Assembly: GCA_002428525.1 (NCBI GenBank)
Contig: DIWU01000023.1
Span: 25,197 to 51,812, forward strand
Reading direction: 5' to 3'
DNA length: 26,616 bases
Origin: a bacterium UBP14_UBA6098
GTDB lineage: Bacteria; UBP14; UBA6098
Positions 1 to 7,457 of the stretch are shown piece after piece (within the stretch, counting starts at the first letter, position 1; each line of letters opens with the position of its first letter). A program made the position numbers and the translations under genes. The notes beneath the pieces were generated by a model. It saw only the letters and a list, made by a program, of their open reading frames with translations. It ran no database searches and was not told the DNA's origin.

Positions 1-134
1 GATGGGAGACGCGGGAATGACAGATAAGAACGTGAGGGAATCCCTGTAGGGGCATGGCGGCGACATGCCCGCGCGGGTTGTAGGGGCGCCCGTCGTTAAA
101 TCGGCTGTCATTCCCGACCCGATCGGGAATCCGG
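1..134. repeat. Dispersed palindromic repeat block
   Basis: No gene is visible here. The stretch is made of nested inverted repeats. CGGGAATGACA at 12-22 is perfectly complementary to TGTCATTCCCG at 106-116. GGGCATG (50-56) pairs with CATGCCC (64-70) around a 7-base loop. ATTCCCGA (110-117) pairs with TCGGGAAT (123-130) around a 5-base loop. TGTAGGGGC occurs twice (45-53 and 79-87). This is the look of REP/MITE-like intergenic elements. It continues to about 160, into the 3' end of the neighbouring gene. That it is a multi-copy family is inferred from its structure and cannot be proved from one window. Confidence 0.6.
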
Positions 135-479
135 TTAGGTGCGGTGGATTCCCGCTTTTGTTCCGGGCGCGAGTGTCCAGCCGTTGATAGTGATTTCAAG
201 CCAGTATTGCCTGTCGAAAGAAAGCGAGAGAGTTACTATCTCGCCAAGCATGACGTCGAAGAGGCCCTTGAAAACAGGCAACTCCGCATGATGCTCGATC
301 CAGAGGGGAGTTCCGTCGGTTTCGGAGGGATAGATCCTGAATGTCGCCTCGACGGTGTCGTTGACACCGATTCCGGCGGGTGTTGTGAGCTTACCCTGAT
401 AGGCTATTGTCGATGGAACCTGCGCATTCAGGGCGAAAGAAAGCAACACTAACGCCAGTATAGAGAATGAACTTTTCAT
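135..479 (-). CDS. Secreted protein of unknown function, apparently truncated at the C-terminus
   Basis: Encodes 114 residues with a clear signal peptide (about 1-19, ending FALNA) followed by PSTIAYQGKLT. This N-terminus is typical of exported FCB-group proteins that are normally much longer. The body reads like a beta-rich domain (DTVEATFRIYP, GLFDVMLGE, QYWLEITING). The start at 479 has AGAGG about 7 bases upstream. Homologues of this type usually continue after the WLEITING strand; here the frame instead runs into repeat sequence (GCGGGAATCC near 146-156 on the coding strand) and stops 8 residues later. I infer a 3'-truncated gene whose last residues (about TKAGIHRT) come from the inserted repeat. 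It lies 303 bases downstream of the TonB receptor gene and may have its own AT-rich promoter. Function is unknown and the product may be non-functional. Confidence 0.6.
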   Translation of the reverse strand: MKSSFSILALVLLSFALNAQVPSTIAYQGKLTTPAGIGVNDTVEATFRIYPSETDGTPLWIEHHAELPVFKGLFDVMLGEIVTLSLSFDRQYWLEITINGWTLAPGTKAGIHRT

Positions 480-782
480 ATTCGACCTCTGAGTATAAAA
501 TCTTTATTGCCATGAGTGTGAATGTATAAAATATTTATCAATATAAAAATTATTATTGGTTTTTTACTAAAAATTATTGAGTGTGTTATTGTTAACAATG
601 ATTCAATACATCTAAGCTTTATATGCCTTAACTTATTGAATGATGGATAGATAATATTAAATATAGGGATTACGGGTATAGTATGCGCTGTTTATAATAT
701 TAAACATAGCAGTGTGTATTAATTTTACTGCTAATAATATTATAACAGATTAGCATTTACATTTGATAAATACTTTTTTTAT
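480..782. other. AT-rich intergenic region with repeated palindromes
   Basis: This is a 303-base gap between the TonB receptor stop and the next minus-strand start. It is extremely AT-rich against GC-rich coding flanks. The 8-base palindrome TAATATTA occurs three times (652-659, 695-702, 735-742), 43 and 40 bases apart. TGTTTA (689-694) faces TAAACA (701-706), and TGCTAAT (729-735) faces ATTAGCA (749-755). None of the stem-loops is followed by a clear T-run, so a terminator is not supported. The region probably holds the promoter for the 135-479 gene, but I cannot fix a -35/-10 pair. No ORF here looks real. Confidence 0.5.
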
Positions 783-3083
783 TTAAAATTCAGCGCGGAC
801 ACCGAAGGTTGGCAGGAAGGGTAGCATATAGCCGTCGTCCGGATCGGTGTTCTCAAAGGACGGCTCGTCCCAAGAACGATACAGGATATTCTTTTGATTG
901 TAGATATTGAGTATTTGGATATAGGGCACGAGTTTCCAGTTCCCCTCGTGTGCGACCCAGTTCATGGCGAGATCGAGTCTGTGGTAACTTGGCAACCTGC
1001 CGCTGTGATGGGTGTCGTCCCAAATCGGCCAATAGTAATCGCCCCAAGGCGTGGCCTCTTTCTCGAAACCGGCCGGTTCGGTCACAGGTTGGCCGGTGCC
1101 GTAATTAAATGCCGCGGAAAAGGTTAAGCGCTCCGAGGGCTCGTAGGCGATATAGAGCTTGACTGTATGCCGGCGGTCGTATTTCGGTGGATAGGCCTCG
1201 CCGCGGTTTATTTCCGGCATTTTGCGCATTGACCATCCGAGGGCGTAACCGGCCCATCCCGCAAATCGCCCGATCTTGCCCTCACCGGCGATATCGAAGC
1301 CGGACGCCCAGCCGTCGCCGATATGAAAGCGGGCCTCGATGTCGCCGTCGCTGTCGAACATGACCTCCTCGCGCGATTCGATCAGGTTATCCATCCTTTT
1401 GTAGTAGGCGTTTGCGGAGATATGCGCGGGAAGGTAATCGGATTCGATACCCAAAACGAAATGATCCGAAACGGCGGGTTTCAGGTCGTCGTCGCAGGGA
1501 ACCCAGCTGTCGAAAACGGCCATTCCCATATCCTCCAAGGGATTAACCAGATGAATATATTGATAATAATGGCCATAGGCCGCCCTCAAAGTGGTCAGAT
1601 GGTCGAGGCGCCTCTGCGCCGAAAGCCTCGGGCCGACACGGAAATAGCCGCCGTTCGTGGCGTATTCGAGGCGAAGGCCGCCCTGAACCCTCCATAGGGC
1701 GTTCGGGCTGAAATCGTCTTGGACATAAGCGGAGATTAGCGAAGCGCCGGTATTATTATCCGTTAGGAAAATTCGGTTAGTCATAGTGTCGTCCTCGAAT
1801 TCGCGGACGCGAAAATAGTTTTTAACCTCGCGCCATTTGAGCATGCCGCCGAAATTCAGGAAATGCTTTTCATTGTGGGCGTAGGACAAGTCGCCCTTGA
1901 GTGTAAGGTCGCCGATTCTGTCCTGCAGTTTCATCTCGTCGGAATCCGACTCGAGTTTGGTGCGAAACATACTCCCCGCAAGGACAATATGCGAGAATAT
2001 CCGCTCTGAAAAGATATGCGTCCATTGTGTGCTGAGAGTGAGATTTCCCCAACGATATTCAAAGTCGTCGTTTTCCTCCTGTTGAGCGAGCGAATCCCCG
2101 GGTTCCGGTTCGTCCTCCTCGATAGCGAAGATATCGTCGCCGCCGTAGAAGCTGAAGCTTAGTTTATCGCGGTCGCCGAGGTCGCGATTGAAGCGGCCCT
2201 GAAGGTCATAGAAATAATACGGGATGTTTTCGTTCATGATGCCGTTTCGTTCGAGAAGGCTGGTGGCCGCGTCTATCCATGTTCGTCTTGCGGCGACCAT
2301 GTAGCTTCCGTCCTTGATAGGGCCTTCGAGAAGGACCTTGCCGGAAAGAAGCGATAGCTCGGCGTTGCCTTGGAACTCTTTGCGATTGCCGTCCTTATTA
2401 GTCACCTCGAGCACCGAGCCCAATCGTCCGCCCCATTTGGCCGGATAGCCGCCCTTGATTAGATTCGCCTCGCGGACGGCATCTACAATGAAGGTGCTGA
2501 AGAAGCCCATCAGGTGTGTCGGGTTGTAAACCTCGATATTGTCGAGGAGGACGAGGTTGTCGCTTGGGGAACCGCCCCAGATATAAAGGCCGCTTGAATA
2601 GTCGGAAATGGAATTGACACCGGGGAGCATTTGAAGTGTTCGGAATAGGTCCGGCTCGGCGAGAACGGGGGCGTGTTTGACAAGCTCGCTCTTTATAACC
2701 ACATGTCCCACAAGGGGATCGGTCATCCCCCCGACCTTTCGCGCCTGAATAACGACCTCTTTTCCTTTGATCGCCTCCGGCTCGAGCTCGAAGTCCATTC
2801 GGAGGGGCTCGCCTTTACAAATAATCTGAATCCTTTTCGTGGCGTATCCGATTGCGGAGATTGCCAAGGTATATGGCCCCCCCGAGGGGACTGCGGTGAT
2901 CGTGAAGTAGCCGTAGAGGTTTGCGGCGGCGCCATACGGCTCGCCCTCGATATAGGCGTTAGCGCCTGCAATCGCCTCGCCGGTTGCGGCGGATTTCACA
3001 AAACCGGACACGAGGCATTTTTGGGAACACAGCGCTATCGTAGCTAACACCGTCAGGATGCAAGCCGATGTTATTACTTTCAT
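783..3083 (-). CDS. TonB-dependent outer-membrane receptor with N-terminal carboxypeptidase-regulatory-like domain
   Basis: Encodes 766 residues. A signal peptide (about 1-20) is followed by a CarboxypepD_reg-like domain (about 24-105; VSGFVKSATG-type opening and GYF...YTLAISAIGY). A plug domain follows (about 130-230; LQMLPGVNSISDYSSGLYIWGGSPSDN and VYNPTHLMGFF). The rest is a beta-barrel rich in aromatic strands, ending in ...FGVRAEF with a terminal Phe, as outer-membrane barrels do. Such receptors import ligands across the outer membrane using TonB energy; the ligand is not evident. I see no clear TonB box. The start at 3083 has AGAGGA just upstream and lies 15 bases after the stop of the DUF1573/thioredoxin lipoprotein gene, so the two are probably co-transcribed. 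It appears to close the long minus-strand operon. Confident in family, not in substrate. Confidence 0.9.
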   Translation of the reverse strand: MKVITSACILTVLATIALCSQKCLVSGFVKSAATGEAIAGANAYIEGEPYGAAANLYGYFTITAVPSGGPYTLAISAIGYATKRIQIICKGEPLRMDFELEPEAIKGKEVVIQARKVGGMTDPLVGHVVIKSELVKHAPVLAEPDLFRTLQMLPGVNSISDYSSGLYIWGGSPSDNLVLLDNIEVYNPTHLMGFFSTFIVDAVREANLIKGGYPAKWGGRLGSVLEVTNKDGNRKEFQGNAELSLLSGKVLLEGPIKDGSYMVAARRTWIDAATSLLERNGIMNENIPYYFYDLQGRFNRDLGDRDKLSFSFYGGDDIFAIEEDEPEPGDSLAQQEENDDFEYRWGNLTLSTQWTHIFSERIFSHIVLAGSMFRTKLESDSDEMKLQDRIGDLTLKGDLSYAHNEKHFLNFGGMLKWREVKNYFRVREFEDDTMTNRIFLTDNNTGASLISAYVQDDFSPNALWRVQGGLRLEYATNGGYFRVGPRLSAQRRLDHLTTLRAAYGHYYQYIHLVNPLEDMGMAVFDSWVPCDDDLKPAVSDHFVLGIESDYLPAHISANAYYKRMDNLIESREEVMFDSDGDIEARFHIGDGWASGFDIAGEGKIGRFAGWAGYALGWSMRKMPEINRGEAYPPKYDRRHTVKLYIAYEPSERLTFSAAFNYGTGQPVTEPAGFEKEATPWGDYYWPIWDDTHHSGRLPSYHRLDLAMNWVAHEGNWKLVPYIQILNIYNQKNILYRSWDEPSFENTDPDDGYMLPFLPTFGVRAEF

Positions 3084-3098
3084 CTTTCCTCTAAGTGA

Positions 3099-4385
3099 CT
3101 ACTTTTTGGGTTTTTTCTCGAGCATATTGACAAGGATCTGCTCGAATTTCGCGAGAGTCTGAGAGCTTGAGCCCATGAAATACTCGACGACAACACCCTC
3201 GGGAGAGATAATCACGGTTTGAGGGGTAGCGCCGCCGTAATAGGGATCGAGTTGGCGCTCGTTTTCTTCGCTCGGAAGGATGACTGGATAGTTGAGTTTT
3301 TTATCTTTGATGAAGGCTCTCACCGAGTCGATTTCGCCGACATCGACCGAGACACCGAGCGCGGCGATCTCAGGGTTGCGGGAAATGAGATCGTTTAACC
3401 AGTTCATCTCCTCCTCGCAGTGGTCGCAGTCGGAGGAGAAAAACTGCACTATCAGCGGTTTGCCCTTGAAATCGGCTATCCCGACGGTTTTGCCGGTGAT
3501 GATATTCTCGGCGGCCAAGGGCGGCGCCGGTTTGCCGATCATCGCGGCGCGCTGTTCGGCCCATTTTCTTTGGAGGTCGGCCATAAAGGCCTGCCGTTCG
3601 AGTTGAACGAGATTCTGAAGCATGAAATTGAGTGTGTCCGAGGCCGCCTTGAAGGCATGCTCGGTTTGAACGCCTACGATTTTCTTGCCGATAGGCAGGC
3701 GAAACATGCCATCGACGAGCATTATGCTAATATCCAGCCCAAGGCCCGTTGGCGAGGGGCGCGCATCGCCGATTACGACGAAGCGAATCCCGAGTATGTT
3801 CGCCCATTTGCGTGCGACATCGTTAAGAGGCTCCTTTTCGAAGGAGGGGTCGGCGGCGAGTTTTTTGGTCATCTCGTTCGGGTTTTTCGGAGGATAGCTT
3901 TTGGGAAGTTTTTCGATGAGATACTGGAAGATGTCGAGCGAGAATTTTTGGCCGTCGGCCATGCCGGTCACTTGGAATGGGAAAACGACGATCGAAGAGT
4001 CGGCTTCGGTGAGTTTCAGCTCGGCAACCGTCGATTTGATGCCGAGCTTGGTATTTTTCGGTTCGGTATTCGTGCGAACCATTAGGAAGCTTTCGTCGGG
4101 GCCGGAGCTGTCCGGGGCGGTATATATGACTTTGATGCTGTCGGTTGAATGGGGGGGTATAGCCTCCGGCGCGGTTTCGATGACAATACAATCGCACATC
4201 GGGCGGATATTCTCGATCTTCAGCTCGGAATCCCCCTCGTTGACGAGCTTGAACCAAACTGTTTTGCGTTCGCGCGGGGCGAGTTCGCCCGCCTCGTAAA
4301 CAGGAGTTTCGACATTGAGCATGGGTTTTCCGCTACAAGAGAGCACGAAAACAACCGCAATAATCAACAGATCTCTGATTCTCAT
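3099..4385 (-). CDS. Lipoprotein with DUF1573, TolB-like and TlpA/thioredoxin-like domains
   Basis: Encodes 428 residues. The N-terminus ends in a lipobox (VLSC, Cys17). Residues about 22-118 look like a DUF1573 Ig-like domain (VYEAGELAPRE..., MCDC at 63-66). Residues about 130-262 (SIVVFPFQVTG, ANILGIRFVVIGDA) resemble the TolB-N/CsgG-like fold of envelope lipoproteins; this is the least certain assignment. Residues about 284-425 form a redoxin/TlpA domain with a CDHC active site (320-323) and a cis-Pro candidate in GGATPQT. It likely performs disulfide exchange in the periplasm while anchored to a membrane. ATGA overlap with the end of the protease gene (4382-4385) suggests translational coupling, and it sits 15 bases before the TonB receptor. 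The three-domain order is unusual. Confidence 0.8.
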   Translation of the reverse strand: MRIRDLLIIAVVFVLSCSGKPMLNVETPVYEAGELAPRERKTVWFKLVNEGDSELKIENIRPMCDCIVIETAPEAIPPHSTDSIKVIYTAPDSSGPDESFLMVRTNTEPKNTKLGIKSTVAELKLTEADSSIVVFPFQVTGMADGQKFSLDIFQYLIEKLPKSYPPKNPNEMTKKLAADPSFEKEPLNDVARKWANILGIRFVVIGDARPSPTGLGLDISIMLVDGMFRLPIGKKIVGVQTEHAFKAASDTLNFMLQNLVQLERQAFMADLQRKWAEQRAAMIGKPAPPLAAENIITGKTVGIADFKGKPLIVQFFSSDCDHCEEEMNWLNDLISRNPEIAALGVSVDVGEIDSVRAFIKDKKLNYPVILPSEENERQLDPYYGGATPQTVIISPEGVVVEYFMGSSSQTLAKFEQILVNMLEKKPKK

Positions 4386-6187
4386 TCAGCCAACCTCACA
4401 GAACCGGCGCCGGTGACAAGGATAAATCCACCTTGACCGGGCGAGAGTCGATTCGATAAAGAGTAATTGTTAATATCCTTGTTGAACACGAAGATTCCGT
4501 TATGGATACGCGCAGAGGAACGGGCGATAACCGAGGCGAGGGAGTTTGTCGAGGCCACACCACCGATAGCGTGCCATCCGGGAGCGAGGCCGAGATCGAC
4601 CTCGTACAGGGGATCGCCGTCAACGAGAAGCAAGGTGTCGATATCGTAGAGGACGAAATAGGCGTATCCCGGCTCGATCGAATCCGCCTCGAAATATTCG
4701 CCGGCCGAGGGATTCCAGCCCCAGACCTCCCCTATCCTTGCGGGGAAAGCGGTATCGGCGGAAACAGGCGAAGAAAGCGGCAGACTGACGAGGTTCCATC
4801 CGACGAAGACCGGTATCGCGGTTCTTCCCGCGATTGGGTAACTCAGTGCGGAAACGACATTGGGAATTCCCCAACCGATTTGATTATCCGGCAACTCGTT
4901 TTGCGAGGCGGTCGATATAAGCGCTTTGCGGATATCCATAGGTGCCAGCTCGGGGCGAGACTCGAGCATCAGCGCAGTCAAACCCGCTACCAAGGGCGTC
5001 GAAGCGCTGGTTCCGGAGGCGGATCTAAAATCGGCAACTCCGGAATGGCCGGCGGATTTGACGCCGGTTCCGAGGGCAACTACCTCGGGTTTGATTTGGC
5101 CGTCGGCGGTCGGGCCTTGGCCGGAGAAGGACAGACGATTGCCGTAGGTATCGCAAGCCCCGACAGTGATGACCGAGTCGGCGTCGCCCGGGGCTGTGAC
5201 ACTAACAGGGCCTTCGTAGCCATAGTTCCCGGAACATATCACACAGCAAACACCGCGCTGGGATAGAAGGTCTGCCGCAATGCTGATCGGGGCGATATCT
5301 CCGGTCATCGAATCTGGGGAATACCAGTCGGAGTATCCGAGGCTGACCGAGACGATATCGGCGCCGGCGCTATCCGCCCACTCGGCGGCGGCGATCCAGT
5401 AATCCTCCTCGGCGGGAAACTCCTCAGAATAGTTCTCTGTTCGTGCGAGTAGGAAGGATGCGCCATAGGCGGTTCCGACGAGCTCGCCGGAATAATATCC
5501 TCCGATTGCCGACCATGTCATAGTGCCGTGGGATTCCGAGGGATCGGGGTCTCCGGGCTCGAAGCTGACAACGCTGTCGTTATCTATGAAATCGTAGGCC
5601 GAGACGACCTCGGAGGCGGCCATGGCGAGATGGTCGAGTTTGAAGCCGGTATCGGTGATACAAATCAGGACACCTCTTCCGGAAAGCCCGATTTTATGGG
5701 CCTTTGTGGCTCCAAGCATATTGTTTTGCGTCCAGCTCGAGCCGTAATTGGAATAGCTCGGCACCGAGGGTTCATAGGTTTCGAACGGCCTTTCTCTTCT
5801 AAAGGATGATACCGGTCGAATACGAGAGACAAAGGGCATTTGGGCGATCATCGTTAAAATAGAAGCATCGGCCTCGACGCTGACGGCGTTAAGCAACCTC
5901 GAAACCACCCTCAGTTCTGCGCCTGTTTGGCTGATTTGCTCGATATATTCATGAAAAACCGGAATATCGGCGAAATCGAATCCAGCGCCGCGAAGGTTTC
6001 TTCGCTCGATACATCGCTCGGAGAAGGATTTTCCCGCCGATTCGACAGCCTCGAATTCGGCGCGGCTTCCGCGCTCGTAACCTTTATCCGAAAAGAAGAT
6101 CCAGCTCGGTTCACCATGAACAGATAAGGCTAAGCACAAGATAAATAGGCACTTAAGTTTGGTTATCACATCTGCTCGTTTCGACAA
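4382..6187 (-). CDS. Secreted subtilisin-like (S8) serine protease with C-terminal paired GWNLV-type module
   Basis: Encodes 601 residues from a TTG start (GAGGA 4 bases upstream). A GTG at 6169, forming a GTGA overlap with the upstream stop, is an alternative that gives a tidier signal peptide. A propeptide-like region (about 26-130, with LSERC-like and VVSRLLNAVSVEA segments) precedes the S8 catalytic domain. Catalytic residues are Asp179 (TDTG), His220 (ESHGT) and Ser394 (GTSAS), with the oxyanion Asn321 in SGN. All are present, so the enzyme should be active. The C-terminal 140 residues hold two copies of a module starting GWNLVSLPL (463) and GWHAIGG (537). No canonical Por sorting domain is seen. 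It overlaps the MscS-type gene by 22 bases and is coupled to the lipoprotein gene downstream. Likely an envelope or extracellular protease; its substrate is unknown. Confidence 0.9.
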   Translation of the reverse strand: MSKRADVITKLKCLFILCLALSVHGEPSWIFFSDKGYERGSRAEFEAVESAGKSFSERCIERRNLRGAGFDFADIPVFHEYIEQISQTGAELRVVSRLLNAVSVEADASILTMIAQMPFVSRIRPVSSFRRERPFETYEPSVPSYSNYGSSWTQNNMLGATKAHKIGLSGRGVLICITDTGFKLDHLAMAASEVVSAYDFIDNDSVVSFEPGDPDPSESHGTMTWSAIGGYYSGELVGTAYGASFLLARTENYSEEFPAEEDYWIAAAEWADSAGADIVSVSLGYSDWYSPDSMTGDIAPISIAADLLSQRGVCCVICSGNYGYEGPVSVTAPGDADSVITVGACDTYGNRLSFSGQGPTADGQIKPEVVALGTGVKSAGHSGVADFRSASGTSASTPLVAGLTALMLESRPELAPMDIRKALISTASQNELPDNQIGWGIPNVVSALSYPIAGRTAIPVFVGWNLVSLPLSSPVSADTAFPARIGEVWGWNPSAGEYFEADSIEPGYAYFVLYDIDTLLLVDGDPLYEVDLGLAPGWHAIGGVASTNSLASVIARSSARIHNGIFVFNKDINNYSLSNRLSPGQGGFILVTGAGSVRLAE

Positions 6188-7395
6188 TTTTCCTCTTCGC
6201 CGACCTTATTTCTGCGGACAAGCCCTCCGGAAGCGAGCTCGGAATTCAACACCGTCATCTCGTGCCCCTCCGCAAACATGATTGTCGTCCAAACAATTCC
6301 CACCGACTCGATTACCCCGTGTCCGCCTCGATAGACTATTTCATCGCCGACCTTGAGCTTTTGAAGGAAGAGCATTGAAAAACCGGTTATACCGCTTCGG
6401 AGGAAGGGCAATCCCGCGACAGCCGTTATGATTATAACGGCGGTCAGGATAGCGAGGGCGTAGTATTCGCCCGCCCCCGGAATCGCGGCGACAAGCACGA
6501 CGAGGTAAAGAAATACTATAACCCCTTTGACTATTCGGCGGAGCGGCTCCACTGCGGCCGGCGGTATCCGTGCGGAATCCGGGGAAGCCTTGTAATGACG
6601 AAAGAAGAGATCTGTAAGTCCCCAAATCAGTCGCGCGACGATATAAAAAACCGCCCCGAAAATCGCGAATTTGATCACATCGACGAGGACGCCACCGACA
6701 CTCCTGAGCCAATTAATACTTGTTTCGAGAATTGCCTCGGTGTAACCCTTTGTGGCCGGAAATAGGTTGAAAAATATCAGGATCATCGCATAAAAGATCA
6801 CGACGAGCAAGGCCCATTTCAAGAAAACAAGGAACTTCAAAGCGATACCGATTTGAAGTTTTATCGGCATGATCTCCGTCCCACGGACACTGAGTCCGCG
6901 GAAAAGCTTGCCCTCCTGATTGACAGCCGCTTTGCTCAACCATAGATAAAGCCTATGAATTAGAATATAAGCAACTATGACCAAAAAGGGGAAAAGCACT
7001 CCCAGCGCGAGTTTCGCGAGATTTCCGGCGGAGATCGACCTCTTTCGCTCGGATTCGATCCCGTCGATAACTATCCTGCGCCACCTCTCGGCGATCTCGG
7101 CTTGGGAGAGGCCGGTGCCGGTTGTATCGATCGGATACACAGTAAGAAGCTTAGTATGTTTGAAGCTTAAAACGAGGTTCCCATTCGTGCGGCGGATTTG
7201 GATAGAATCGGTCTCGGCCTCGGGGTCTTCCATAACCTTTTCGATCGCGGCGGACGCGGTTTGGGCGCGCATTGCGGCGGTGACTGCACCAGCATCGTGA
7301 TCGAAGGCGAAGAGCTTTGTTTGGCCGACATGGACGAAATTTTCGGAGCCGAGGGCAACACCGGCAACAAGGAGGAGTATTATCAGTTTCTTCAT
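6166..7395 (-). CDS. MscS-family mechanosensitive channel with periplasmic N-terminal region
   Basis: Encodes 409 residues from the ATG at 7395, preferred over an upstream start at 7431 because it gives a clean signal peptide (MKKLIILLLVAGVALGSE) and has AAAGG 6 bases upstream. An extracytoplasmic region (about 19-125) is followed by five membrane segments (about 127-150, 184-212, 233-260, 287-306, 311-330). The last segment and what follows match the MscS pore and beta domain (GLPFLRSGITGFS 328-340; KVGDEIVYRGGHGVIESVG). The protein ends soon after, near 409, so the usual cytoplasmic alpha/beta vestibule is largely missing. MscS-type channels relieve turgor; its position after pgsW suggests a link to envelope or polymer stress, which is inference. 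It lies 62 bases after pgsW and overlaps the protease gene. Confidence 0.85.
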   Translation of the reverse strand: MKKLIILLLVAGVALGSENFVHVGQTKLFAFDHDAGAVTAAMRAQTASAAIEKVMEDPEAETDSIQIRRTNGNLVLSFKHTKLLTVYPIDTTGTGLSQAEIAERWRRIVIDGIESERKRSISAGNLAKLALGVLFPFLVIVAYILIHRLYLWLSKAAVNQEGKLFRGLSVRGTEIMPIKLQIGIALKFLVFLKWALLVVIFYAMILIFFNLFPATKGYTEAILETSINWLRSVGGVLVDVIKFAIFGAVFYIVARLIWGLTDLFFRHYKASPDSARIPPAAVEPLRRIVKGVIVFLYLVVLVAAIPGAGEYYALAILTAVIIITAVAGLPFLRSGITGFSMLFLQKLKVGDEIVYRGGHGVIESVGIVWTTIMFAEGHEMTVLNSELASGGLVRRNKVGEEENCRNEQM

Positions 7396-7457
7396 AATGA
7401 CCTTTTGCATATTAATAAAACTAAACCCCATCTTCGATTTGTCAAACGAAATGATTA

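Noticed and set aside
480..782. A terminator after the TonB receptor gene
   Set aside because: The inverted repeats here are AT-rich and lack a following T-run on the transcribed strand, so I could not support a terminator.
3420..4085. Plus-strand 221-residue open frame over the DUF1573 lipoprotein gene
   Set aside because: A shadow frame of a clear multi-domain gene, with no supporting start site or family match.
4502..5266. Plus-strand 254-residue open frame over the protease gene
   Set aside because: Arg/Gly-rich antisense shadow of the S8 domain; no motif of its own.
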